From contig NZ_PZJN01000003.1 of the NCBI RefSeq assembly GCF_003206695.1, positions 193,220 to 257,219 of the forward strand: DNA of 64,000 nt. Reading direction: 5' to 3'. The notes under the pieces are model-generated. The model was not told the DNA's origin. It worked only from the letters and a program-made list of their open reading frames with translations, and did not search any database. Shown here in pieces: positions 17,643 through 25,898 of this stretch. The number at the start of each line of letters is the position of its first letter. Positions within the stretch are counted from its first letter, which is position 1. The position numbers and the translations under genes are program-made. Source of the stretch: Salinicola halophyticus. Its GTDB lineage: Bacteria; Pseudomonadota; Gammaproteobacteria; Pseudomonadales; Halomonadaceae.

Positions 17643-19327
17643 ATGCATTGATGGCATTGCGGCCCTGGATTGGCGTCCTGAGCGAGCGCCGCGGCCGGTT
17701 GCTGCTCGGTGCGCTGCTGATGCTTGCCACGCTGTTCAGCGCGCTGGGGCTGCTTTCGCTCTCCGGCTGGTTCATTACCGCGACGGCGGTCGCCGCGCTC
17801 AGCGCTTCGGGTTATCTGGATGTATTCACGCCGGGTGGCGGCATCCGCTTGTTCGCCGTCTCGCGCACGGCCAGCCGCTATCTGGAACGTCTCTACAACC
17901 ACGACACCATATTGCGGCTGCTGGCCGATCTTCGCGGACGGGTGTTTGCGGGGCTGGTGGCACTCGACGCGCGGACCCTGTCGCGCGTCCGGGCGTCGCA
18001 ATGGCTCAACCGCATGACGGCGGATATCGACACCCTCGACAACCTCTATCTGCGGCTGCTGGCGCCGCCGTTGGTCGCGCTGGTCAGCGTCGTGGCGTTC
18101 GCGCTGTTCGCCTTCGTCTTCCTGCCTGCCGCCGGCATCGTTCTGCTGGCTATCCTGCTGCCGTTGGGCGTGTTTGCCACGGCAGGCTGCGCATGGTGGG
18201 GCTGGCACGCCAGCCACCGCCGGGTCGAGCGCCAGGAGCGGCTGCGCGTGCGCGCGATCGAGCAGGTCGAGGGATTGGCGGAATTGACCAGCTACCGCGC
18301 GCTGGCGGCCCATCGCGAGCTCTGGGTTCGGGAAGAGCAGGGATTGGTCGAGGACCAGCGCCGATTGGGCCGACGTACCGCCGCGGGCAACCTCGTCGTC
18401 ACGTTGGGCATCCAACTGGCGACCTTGGCGGTACTGCTGTTGGGGCTGACGGCATTGCGCGAAGGTCAGATGAGCGGTCCGGCAATGGTGATGCTGGCGT
18501 TGGGAACGCTGGCGGTAAGCGAAGGTCTGGGCAATCTGCCGATGGCATTCACGCAGCTGGGCGCGACAGTGAGAGCGGCCGAGCGGCTCAATGCACAGGC
18601 CGAATTGAAGACCCCGCTGAGCGGCACGCCGGTGGAAGACGAGCCATCGAGCTCGAGCGGGGCCGCACCGGCGCTGGTCTATCGAGACGTCTCCGTAATG
18701 CACGGTGAACGCGCCGTGTTCAGTGGCCTCGATCTCGCCATAGACCCCGGTCAGCGTATCGGCATCATCGGCGCCTCGGGCATCGGCAAGTCGACACTGG
18801 CCCAGTTGGCGGTCAGGGCATTCGACCCGCAAGGCGGGTGTGTCGAATTCAATCACCAGGCTATTGCCGGTCTTGACCCAGACTCGCTGCGCGCACGGAT
18901 CGGCTATCTGACCCAGCGCAGCGAACTGTTTCATGACACGCTGGCTGCCAACCTGCGCATGGGCGATCCGGACGCCAGCGACACCGAGCTATGGGATGTC
19001 CTCGAGCGGGTCGAGCTCAAGGAATGGGCGGAGACGCTGCCGGAAGGATTGGCGACCTGGGTCGGCGAGCAGGGGCGTCAGCTTTCCGGCGGGCAGGCTA
19101 GACGTATCGCGCTGGCGCGGGTGATGCTGCGGAACTCCCCACTGGTGATTCTCGACGAACCGCTGAGCGGTCTCGATGCCGACACCACGGCGGCAGTCAA
19201 GGTGATGCTGGATGTCTGGCTTGCCGGCCGCACCGTGCTGTTGCTGGGGCATGATCGTCTGGCCCTGCCAGCCTGCGACCACTGCTGGCGGCTGATGCCC
19301 GGCGAGCAGGGCAGCGAACTGGTCTGA
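17639..19327 (+). CDS. cydC: ABC exporter subunit CydC (cytochrome bd assembly)
   Basis: A 562-residue partner of CydD with the same membrane-plus-ATPase layout. Walker A is GASGIGKST, the signature is LSGGQARRIALARV and Walker B LVILDEPLSGLD. The CydC-specific block SRYLERLYNHD is present near residue 80. It overlaps the cydD stop by ATGA and closes the cydABDC operon. A weak hairpin follows at 19342-19366. Confidence 0.92.
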   Translation: MNALMALRPWIGVLSERRGRLLLGALLMLATLFSALGLLSLSGWFITATAVAALSASGYLDVFTPGGGIRLFAVSRTASRYLERLYNHDTILRLLADLRGRVFAGLVALDARTLSRVRASQWLNRMTADIDTLDNLYLRLLAPPLVALVSVVAFALFAFVFLPAAGIVLLAILLPLGVFATAGCAWWGWHASHRRVERQERLRVRAIEQVEGLAELTSYRALAAHRELWVREEQGLVEDQRRLGRRTAAGNLVVTLGIQLATLAVLLLGLTALREGQMSGPAMVMLALGTLAVSEGLGNLPMAFTQLGATVRAAERLNAQAELKTPLSGTPVEDEPSSSSGAAPALVYRDVSVMHGERAVFSGLDLAIDPGQRIGIIGASGIGKSTLAQLAVRAFDPQGGCVEFNHQAIAGLDPDSLRARIGYLTQRSELFHDTLAANLRMGDPDASDTELWDVLERVELKEWAETLPEGLATWVGEQGRQLSGGQARRIALARVMLRNSPLVILDEPLSGLDADTTAAVKVMLDVWLAGRTVLLLGHDRLALPACDHCWRLMPGEQGSELV

Positions 19328-19341
19328 CGCTGTCTTTTTGT

Positions 19342-19366
19342 CTCATCCTCTGTGGTTCAGGATGAG
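19342..19366 (+). terminator. Weak hairpin after cydC
   Basis: CTCATCCT and AGGATGAG pair around a 9-base loop, 14 bp after the cydC stop. The following sequence (TTCATTC) is not a proper T-tract, so termination would be inefficient. Confidence 0.4.
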
Positions 19367-19462
19367 TTCATTCGTCGCCTCAGTCGTTGCCTCAACCGTC
19401 ACATCATTCAGGGCCCCGATCAGGCGTTAGAGCCTGCCGAACCACTCAGAGGGAGCAAGCAA

Positions 19463-21139
19463 ATGAAACCGGACGCTCAGCCAAGGGATCAACGCAAGGA
19501 TGCTCCTGATACGGGCAATACCGATGCTCACGATATCGACACTCACAAGATCGACACTCGGGCGCAGGTGGGCTCTGTCGAACCCGCCGACACGCTGACG
19601 CCCGCCGAGCGCTATGCGGAGCTTTTCGTCGATGTGCAGTCTCGTCGGGTCTTCGCGGACAGCAAGACCTTCGTCGACTGCGTGCCGTGCCAGGCACCCG
19701 AGGCGATTCTGGCTGCCTACCGCGCCAGCAGGGATGCACCGGGGTTCGACCTTTCGGCCTTCGTGCACGAGCATTTCACTCACGAGGTTGTGCCGACACG
19801 CGATTACGTCTCACCGCCGAATCAGTCGCTGATGGTCCACATCGATGGTCTGTGGGACGTTCTCACCCGCCAGCCGCGCCAGCACCCTCGTTACTCCTCG
19901 CTGCTGCCGTTGCCCTATGCCTACGTGGTGCCGGGCGGGCGCTTCAACGAGCTGTATTACTGGGATTCGTATTTCACCATGCTCGGCCTGGCCGAGAGCG
20001 GCCGGCCCCATTTGCTGCGGGCCATGGGCGACAATTTCGCTTATCTGATCGACACCTATGGGCACGTTCCCAATGGCAACCGCACCTACTACCTCAGCCG
20101 ATCACAGCCGCCGGTATTCGCGCTGATGGTCGATTTATTCGAGCATCACGGCGTCAGGCATGCTCGCGATTACTTGCCACAGCTCCGCAAGGAACATGCC
20201 TACTGGATGGCGGGCGCCGACACGCTTCGTTGCGGGGAAGCGCATCGTCACTGTGTCCGCCTGAGCGACGGTACCTTGCTCAATCGCTACTGGGACGACC
20301 GCGACACGCCTCGTGAGGAAGCCTATCTCGAGGATGTCCTGACGGCGCAACAGACGGTACGGCCGGCAACGGAGGTTTATCGCGATCTGCGTGCCGGTGC
20401 GGCTTCGGGCTGGGATTTCAGCTCGCGTTGGCTCGACGATGAAAAGCTGTCGAGCATCCGCACCACGGCGCTGTTGCCCATCGACCTCAACAGTTTCCTG
20501 TTCAAGCTCGAAGCGCAGATCGCGCGGCTGAGTTCGGAGAATGGGGATATCGAGACCGCCGAGCGTTTCCAGCACAAGATGGAAACCCGCCGCGAGGCAA
20601 TCAACCGGTTGCTTTGGGACGAGCGTACCGGCGCCTTTGTCGACTTCGATTGGCAGCGTGATCAGCCACGCACGGCGCTAACCGCAGCGACAGTGGCACC
20701 GCTGTATGTCGGCCTCGCCAGTCACGAGCAGGCGCAGCGTATCGCCGAGGTGATTCGGGCTCGGCTGCTCGTTCCCGGAGGGATCGCCACCACCGAGGTT
20801 TTCAGCGGCCAGCAGTGGGACCGCCCCAACGGCTGGGCACCGCTGCAATGGTTGGCGATGCGTGGGCTCGCCCGCTATGGCGAGATGACCCTGGCGCGGG
20901 ATATCGCGCACCGTTGGCTGACGACGGTTGGCAATCTCTACGAGAGCGAGAGCAAGCTGGTCGAGAAATATACTCTGACTCCGACCCAGTCGGGCGCGTT
21001 CGGCGGCGGGGGTGGCGAATATCCGCTCCAGGATGGTTTCGGTTGGACCAACGGGGTGACGCGTCAACTGCTGCACGAAGATCCTCGGCACGCCGCACAT
21101 CGGAGCCTGGCGGGAAAAAACCGGACAGGTCCGGAGTAG
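19463..21139 (+). CDS. treF: Alpha,alpha-trehalase, cytoplasmic (GH37)
   Basis: A 558-residue glycoside hydrolase family 37 enzyme splitting trehalose into two glucoses. Both family signatures are present: [15 protein letters not shown] near residue 157 and [10 protein letters not shown] near 451. Predicted catalytic acid and base are Asp318 (SGWDFSSRW) and Glu519 ([17 protein letters not shown]). No signal peptide is seen, so it is TreF-like rather than periplasmic TreA. The ATG at 19463 is preceded by AGAGGGAG at 8 bases; a longer frame upstream lacks a site. The first ~35 residues are polar with an ID-T-H/R-type short repeat. Trehalose is a common osmolyte in halophiles. Confidence 0.93.
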   Translation: MKPDAQPRDQRKDAPDTGNTDAHDIDTHKIDTRAQVGSVEPADTLTPAERYAELFVDVQSRRVFADSKTFVDCVPCQAPEAILAAYRASRDAPGFDLSAFVHEHFTHEVVPTRDYVSPPNQSLMVHIDGLWDVLTRQPRQHPRYSSLLPLPYAYVVPGGRFNELYYWDSYFTMLGLAESGRPHLLRAMGDNFAYLIDTYGHVPNGNRTYYLSRSQPPVFALMVDLFEHHGVRHARDYLPQLRKEHAYWMAGADTLRCGEAHRHCVRLSDGTLLNRYWDDRDTPREEAYLEDVLTAQQTVRPATEVYRDLRAGAASGWDFSSRWLDDEKLSSIRTTALLPIDLNSFLFKLEAQIARLSSENGDIETAERFQHKMETRREAINRLLWDERTGAFVDFDWQRDQPRTALTAATVAPLYVGLASHEQAQRIAEVIRARLLVPGGIATTEVFSGQQWDRPNGWAPLQWLAMRGLARYGEMTLARDIAHRWLTTVGNLYESESKLVEKYTLTPTQSGAFGGGGGEYPLQDGFGWTNGVTRQLLHEDPRHAAHRSLAGKNRTGPE

Positions 21140-21179
21140 GAAAGTCGCGAGAGTAAAACGTAGACATTTTGCCAATAGT

Positions 21180-21205
21180 GTCGACATTGTGAATGGCGCT
21201 ATCGT
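21180..21205. promoter_or_regulatory. Possible CsiR half-site upstream of gcdH
   Basis: GTCGACATT at 21180-21188 resembles the arm GTCGATATT of the perfect palindrome in front of the csiR-like gene (24509-24533); a partial second arm (TATCG) follows about 10 bases later. It ends about 45 bp before the gcdH start, a position fit for repression. This is an inference from similarity only. Confidence 0.35.
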
Positions 21206-21250
21206 AGTCGCTCTTTCCGAACCGCATCGACGATGCCAGGAGCGCCTATC

Positions 21251-22429
21251 ATGGCCGGTTTCCAATGGGACGATCCCTTCCTGTTCGACCAGCAGCTCAG
21301 CGACGAAGAGCGCCAGATTCAGCAGCTGGCGCGAGACTACTGCCAGGAGCGTCTGCAGCCGCGGGTACTCGAGGCTTTCGAGCAGGACAGCTTCGATCGC
21401 GAGATCCTCCGCGAGATGGGTGGGCTCGGGCTGCTGGGGGCGACGGTTTCTGAAACCTACGGCGGGGCGGGCGCCAATCACGTCGCCTACGGGCTGATCG
21501 CGCGGGAAGTCGAGCGCGTCGATTCCGGCTACCGTTCGGCCATGAGCGTGCAATCCTCTCTGGTGATGTACCCGATCGAGGCCTACGGCAGCGAGGCGCA
21601 GAAGCAGCGTTATCTGCCCGAACTCGCGAGCGGCGAGATGGTGGGTTGCTTCGGCCTGACCGAGCCCAACGCGGGTTCCGACCCCGGCAGCCTGCAGACG
21701 CGGGCAACAAAGGTCGAAGGCGGTTATCGACTCAGCGGCCAGAAGATGTGGATCACCAACAGCCCGATTGCCGATGTCGCCGTGGTGTGGGCCAAATCCG
21801 ACGCCCACGAAGGCAAGATCAAGGGCTTTCTGGTCGAGCGTGGCGCCGAAGGTTTCTCGACGCCGACCATTCAGGCCAAGGCATCGCTGCGTGCCTCCGT
21901 TACCGGCGAGATCGTGCTGGATGACGTGTTCGTGGCGGAGGACGCCTTGTTGCCCGGCGCCTCCGGCCTCGGCGGGCCGTTCGGCTGTCTCAACAAGGCC
22001 CGCTACGGCATCAGCTGGGGCACCATGGGGGCGGCGGAATTCTGCTGGCACGCCGCGCGGCAATACACGTTGGATCGTCACCAGTTCGGCCGACCCCTCG
22101 CCGCCACGCAGCTGGTGCAGGTCAAGCTGGCGGACATGCAGACGGAGATCGCCCTGGGCCTGCAGGCGTGTCTGCGCGTGGGGCGCCTGCTCGACGACGG
22201 CCAGGCCACGCCGGAGATGATTTCGCTGATCAAGCGCAATCACTGCGGCAAGGCCCTCGATATCGCCCGCCAGTCGCGGGACATGCACGGCGGCAACGGC
22301 ATCTCGCTGGAGTTCGGCGTGATCCGCCACATGCTCAATCTGGAGACGGTCAACACCTACGAGGGCACCCGCGATGTCCACGCGCTGATTCTGGGGCGCG
22401 CCCAGACCGGCATCCAGGCCTTCGGATGA
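21251..22429 (+). CDS. gcdH: Glutaryl-CoA dehydrogenase
   Basis: A 392-residue acyl-CoA dehydrogenase-family flavoenzyme that oxidises and decarboxylates glutaryl-CoA to crotonyl-CoA in lysine, tryptophan and glutarate breakdown. The glutaryl-specific pattern is clear ([20 protein letters not shown], then [15 protein letters not shown]), and the catalytic base is Glu371 in NTYEGTRD. The ATG at 21251 is chosen because AGGAG lies 8 bases before it; an ATG 18 bp upstream lacks one. Its stop overlaps the next ATG (ATGA), coupling it to the CoA-transferase. Confidence 0.94.
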   Translation: MAGFQWDDPFLFDQQLSDEERQIQQLARDYCQERLQPRVLEAFEQDSFDREILREMGGLGLLGATVSETYGGAGANHVAYGLIAREVERVDSGYRSAMSVQSSLVMYPIEAYGSEAQKQRYLPELASGEMVGCFGLTEPNAGSDPGSLQTRATKVEGGYRLSGQKMWITNSPIADVAVVWAKSDAHEGKIKGFLVERGAEGFSTPTIQAKASLRASVTGEIVLDDVFVAEDALLPGASGLGGPFGCLNKARYGISWGTMGAAEFCWHAARQYTLDRHQFGRPLAATQLVQVKLADMQTEIALGLQACLRVGRLLDDGQATPEMISLIKRNHCGKALDIARQSRDMHGGNGISLEFGVIRHMLNLETVNTYEGTRDVHALILGRAQTGIQAFG

Positions 22430-23748
22430 GCGCGACGAGCGAAGTGACTCAGCCGCTGGCCGGGCTCAAGGTGCTGGATCTCTCGCGGGTATTGGCTGGC
22501 CCCTGGTGCACCCAGCAGCTGGCGGATCTCGGCGCCGAGGTGATCAAGATCGAACGGCCGGGGCGAGGCGACGATACCCGGGCCTGGGGCCCGCCGTGGC
22601 TCGAGGACGTTAGCACGGGGGCGAATAAAGGAGACGCGACGGAGTCGGATACCGGCACGGGGTCGGGTGCTAAGGTAAGAGACGCGATGGAGTCGGGTGC
22701 CGAAAGGAAAGACTCGGCCTATTTTCTCAGCGCCAACCGCGGCAAGCGCTCGGTTGCTATCGATCTCTCCACGCAGGCGGGGCAGGATCTGGTCCGACAG
22801 CTGGCGCTGAAGGCTGACGTGGTGATCGAAAACTTCAAGGTCGGTGGCTTGGCCGCCTACGGTCTCGACTATGCGAGTCTCCAGTCGCTCAAGCCGGATC
22901 TGATCTACTGCTCGATCACCGGGTTCGGCCAGGACGGCCCCTACGCCGGGCGCGCCGGTTACGACTTCCTGATCCAGGGCATGGGAGGTCTGATGAGCCT
23001 GACCGGAGAGCCTGACGACTGCGGTGGCCAGCCGATGAAGACAGGCGTGGCGATCACCGATATCTTCACTGGCCTCTATGCCGCCAATGCCATTCTGGCG
23101 GCGTTGCGTCGCCGGGATGCCACCGGCGAGGGCGGCTACATCGACATGGCGCTGCTGGACGTTCAGGTCGGCGTGCTCGCCAATCAGGCGCTCAATTACC
23201 TGACCAGCGGACAGACGCCGCAACGCATGGGCAACGCTCATCCCAATATCGTGCCGTATCAGGCTTTCGCCGCCTCTGACGGACATCTCATCGTCACCGT
23301 GGGCAACGACAGCCAGTTTCGGCGCCTGTGCGAGGCGCTGGGCGAAGCCGAATGGGGAATCGATTCGCGTTTCGCCACCAACGCGCAGCGGGTCGCCCAT
23401 CGTGAATGTCTGGTCGATCTATTGAGCGAGCGGCTGATCGCTCGGCCTCGTGATGAATGGCTCGGGTTACTGGAAGCCCATGGCGTGCCTTGCGGTCCCA
23501 TCAACACGCTCGATCAGGTCTTTGAAGATCCGCAGGTCCGCCATCGCGGGATGACGGTGGAAAGCCCCATGGCCGATGGCCATCGAGCGAGATTGGTGGC
23601 CAATCCGATCACGCTGGACGGCCAGCGGATGACATCCGAGCGATCGCCGCCGCGCCTGGGTGAACATACGCAGCAAGTCCTGCAGGAGTGGCTGGCGCTG
23701 GATGGCGAGGCAATCGTCGATCTGCGTCGCCATGGTGCGATTGTCTGA
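22426..23748 (+). CDS. CaiB/BaiF-type CoA-transferase, probable glutarate CoA-transferase
   Basis: A 440-residue class III CoA-transferase. The family fold is marked by [25 protein letters not shown] at the N-terminus and the catalytic Asp180 in AGYDFLIQG. Coupling to gcdH and a nearby CsiR-like glutarate regulator indicate that it activates glutarate to glutaryl-CoA using succinyl-CoA as donor, like mammalian SUGCT; substrate is inferred from context. Residues about 62-96 are an odd polar insertion (Gly/Ser/Asp/Glu-rich) containing a duplicated DNA segment, between the conserved GPPWL and [10 protein letters not shown] blocks. Confidence 0.88.
   Translation: MSATSEVTQPLAGLKVLDLSRVLAGPWCTQQLADLGAEVIKIERPGRGDDTRAWGPPWLEDVSTGANKGDATESDTGTGSGAKVRDAMESGAERKDSAYFLSANRGKRSVAIDLSTQAGQDLVRQLALKADVVIENFKVGGLAAYGLDYASLQSLKPDLIYCSITGFGQDGPYAGRAGYDFLIQGMGGLMSLTGEPDDCGGQPMKTGVAITDIFTGLYAANAILAALRRRDATGEGGYIDMALLDVQVGVLANQALNYLTSGQTPQRMGNAHPNIVPYQAFAASDGHLIVTVGNDSQFRRLCEALGEAEWGIDSRFATNAQRVAHRECLVDLLSERLIARPRDEWLGLLEAHGVPCGPINTLDQVFEDPQVRHRGMTVESPMADGHRARLVANPITLDGQRMTSERSPPRLGEHTQQVLQEWLALDGEAIVDLRRHGAIV
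22629..22702 (+). repeat. Duplicated segment inside the glutarate CoA-transferase gene
   Basis: Two imperfect direct copies of about 24 bp, GAGACGCGACGGAGTCGG near 22631 and GAGACGCGATGGAGTCGG near 22679, lie 48 bp apart and in frame, encoding repeated G/R-DA-x-ES-G/D stretches in a surface-loop insertion. Confidence 0.7.
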
Positions 23749-23795
23749 TCGACGCTGGCCAGGTTGCCGAGTGTCTAATCCCTAAGCCATAAGCC

Positions 23796-24497
23796 CTAAA
23801 TCCAGCCCCGTTCCTCGAGCCGTTGCCGGATGATCGGCACCGGCGTCATCAGGTGCTCGCGCATCAATCGGCTGGCGGCCGGGGCGTCGCGGGAGAGGAT
23901 CGTCTCGAGCAGCGCCTGATGTTCGCGCTGCTTGTCGGCGAGCGCCTGTTCGGAAAAGACGGTCTGGCGCAGCCAGAGATGGCGATAGCGCTGAGCCTGA
24001 TCGAACAGTGCCGCACGCGCTTGCAGCAACGGTGGACAGCCGCAGCCGGCGACCATGGCATCGTGCAGCGCCTGGTGCCGGGTATCCCAGCGTTCGAGCA
24101 TCTCGTCGGCGTCCTGCACCCTGTCAATCTTGCTCAGGGTATGGGCGCGAGCGAGGATCGCCGCCTCCCACTCGTCGTCGCCGCGTTCGATGGCGAGCCG
24201 TATCAGCAGGCCTTCGAGTTCTGCGCGAGCGTCGTAGATGGCGTCGAGCTCGGCGATCGACATCGGTGCCACGCGGTAGCCGCGCTGGCTGATGCCGGTG
24301 ACCAGCTGCTCGCCGATCAGCCGCGTCAGCGCCTCGCGCAGGGGGCCGACGCCGATCCCGTAACGGCTCTTGAGCTGACTCATCGCCAATTTTTCTGCCG
24401 GCGCGTAGTGGCCGCGCACGATGTCGCCCTTGAGCCGTCGATAGGCTTCGAGCGCGGTCGGGGACTGGCTGGCATCGAGGGTCATGCGAATGGCCAT
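23796..24497 (-). CDS. csiR: GntR/FadR-family regulator, CsiR-like
   Basis: A 233-residue regulator: winged helix-turn-helix (residues about 14-75, with GVGPLREALTRLIGEQLVT) and an all-helical FCD effector domain with the metal-ligand pattern DxxxHxAL...H...H. The whole length recalls E. coli CsiR (GVGPLREAL, ERGDDEWEAAILA, LRHQALHDAMVAGCGCPPLL), a repressor relieved by glutarate. Convergent with the gcdH-CoA-transferase pair, it is likely their regulator. The start is ATG 24497 (a second ATG at 24485 is possible); neither has a strong Shine-Dalgarno. A reading frame continues about 290 codons upstream but overlaps the divergent gene in antisense and is not believed. Confidence 0.85.
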   Translation of the reverse strand: MAIRMTLDASQSPTALEAYRRLKGDIVRGHYAPAEKLAMSQLKSRYGIGVGPLREALTRLIGEQLVTGISQRGYRVAPMSIAELDAIYDARAELEGLLIRLAIERGDDEWEAAILARAHTLSKIDRVQDADEMLERWDTRHQALHDAMVAGCGCPPLLQARAALFDQAQRYRHLWLRQTVFSEQALADKQREHQALLETILSRDAPAASRLMREHLMTPVPIIRQRLEERGWI

Positions 24498-24508
24498 TAC
24501 TAAAATGT

Positions 24509-24533
24509 GTCGATATTGAACGGGAATATCGAC
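24509..24533. promoter_or_regulatory. Perfect 9-bp inverted repeat, probable CsiR operator
   Basis: GTCGATATT and AATATCGAC are separated by 7 bases, starting 12 bp upstream of the csiR ATG and 157 bp upstream of the divergent AGE gene. A GntR-family repressor commonly binds such a site in its own promoter. Confidence 0.65.
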
Positions 24534-24689
24534 GCCAGGGGAAGGGCCTCCAGGGCTAGCCGCGTTCGACCAGTGGCGGATTGCTGCGCTATCGGCGACC
24601 GCCCACAATGCCGGATAAGCGACCGCGCAGAATGTCGGGCAAGCGGTGCTGGCGAGATCGTCATCGCCTTCGTCTTCCGGGAGGTAGCC

Positions 24690-25898
24690 ATGCCGCTGAC
24701 CACGCAGCACCAGATCGAGCAGCATATCGCCAGGACCATGGCGTTCTACCACCCGCGTTGTATCGATCCCCAGGCGGGTTTCTATCATTATCTCACCGAC
24801 GACGGGCAGCGCTATAACCGTCACCATCGGCATCTCGTTTCCAGCGCCGGCTACGTGATTCTCTACGCACTCCATGCCATCCATACCGGCGCTCCCGAGG
24901 CGCTGAAATGGGTGCGACACGGGCTGAAATTCATCGAAGAGAAGCATTATCAGACCCGTACCCAGGGCTATGCGTGGACGCTGGAGCACGGCAAGCCGGA
25001 TGATGCCACCCACCGCGGTTACGGCTGGGCTTCGGTGATGCTGGCTTACGCCACGGCGCTGAAGGCGGGGATCGGCGAAGCCCGAGCCGGGCTCGATCAC
25101 GTTCATGCGCTTCAGACCCGGCACTTCTTCGAGCCGCATTGGCAGCTGTACGCCGACGAGGCGGACATGCACTGGCAGTTGACTGGCTACCGCGGGCAGA
25201 ACACCAACCTGCGCAGTTGCGAGGCGCTGATCGCGGCCTTCGAGGCGACTGGCGATGCCGCCTTTCTGAAGCGGGCGCTGAATATCGCTCGAACACTGTG
25301 GCACAAGCTCGCGCCCATGGGTGATGGCTGGCTGTGGGAACATTACGACCGCGACTGGCATATCGACTTCGACTATCACCGCGATCAGCCCGACGATCTA
25401 TTCAGGCCCTGGGGCTTTCAGATCGGGCATCAGATCGCCTGGGCCAGACTGATGATCGGGCTGGCACGCCACTGCCCGGCCGAAAGCTGGCTGACTCCCA
25501 CGGCCCGGCGGCTGTTCATCGAGGCGGTCGAAAAGGGGTGGGATAGCCGCCATGGCGGCCTGGTCTATGGCGTGGACTTCGATCGCCAGCCTCTCAATCG
25601 CGACAAGGTGTACTGGGTGCAGGCCGAAGGCTTGGCCGTCGCCGCGATGCTCGGCGATTTGACCGGCGAGGCCCGCTACTGGCGCTGGTACGACAGAATC
25701 GCCAACTACTGCTGGCAGCACCTGATCGATCACCAGCACGGCGGCTGGTATCGCATCCTGACGCCGGACAACCGCCGCTATTCCAGAGAGAAGAGCCCGG
25801 CTCCCAAGACCGACTGGCAGATCCTGGGTGCCTGCTGCGATATTCTGCCGATCATGCAGCGCCAGCACGGCGAGCGTAAGACGGCGTCATCGGTCTGA
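24690..25898 (+). CDS. AGE-family sugar isomerase/epimerase
   Basis: A 402-residue (alpha/alpha)6-barrel protein of the N-acylglucosamine 2-epimerase family, which includes mannose isomerase, YihS and cellobiose 2-epimerase. Blocks RHRHLVSSAGYVI, EADMHWQLTGYRGQNTN, GFQIGHQIAWARL and KTDWQILGACCD mark the barrel helices. The overall pattern is closest to D-mannose/D-lyxose isomerase members, but the exact sugar cannot be assigned. The ATG at 24690 has GGGAGG 5 bases upstream; an earlier ATG at 24507 would start inside the CsiR operator. At the position where YihS has its NxxMHxCEA histidine this protein has Arg (NLRSCEA). It converges on, and overlaps by 12 bp, the SulP gene. Confidence 0.8.
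   Translation: MPLTTQHQIEQHIARTMAFYHPRCIDPQAGFYHYLTDDGQRYNRHHRHLVSSAGYVILYALHAIHTGAPEALKWVRHGLKFIEEKHYQTRTQGYAWTLEHGKPDDATHRGYGWASVMLAYATALKAGIGEARAGLDHVHALQTRHFFEPHWQLYADEADMHWQLTGYRGQNTNLRSCEALIAAFEATGDAAFLKRALNIARTLWHKLAPMGDGWLWEHYDRDWHIDFDYHRDQPDDLFRPWGFQIGHQIAWARLMIGLARHCPAESWLTPTARRLFIEAVEKGWDSRHGGLVYGVDFDRQPLNRDKVYWVQAEGLAVAAMLGDLTGEARYWRWYDRIANYCWQHLIDHQHGGWYRILTPDNRRYSREKSPAPKTDWQILGACCDILPIMQRQHGERKTASSV

Noticed and set aside
24507..24689. Upstream extension of the AGE protein from an ATG at 24507
   Set aside because: It lacks a ribosome-binding site, would start inside the CsiR operator, and adds Arg/Cys-rich residues not seen in the family; ATG 24690 has GGGAGG.
23796..25379. 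527-residue reading frame fusing a long N-terminus to the CsiR-like regulator
   Set aside because: The first ~290 residues run antisense to the AGE gene and across the intergenic operator; the regulator starts normally at 24497.
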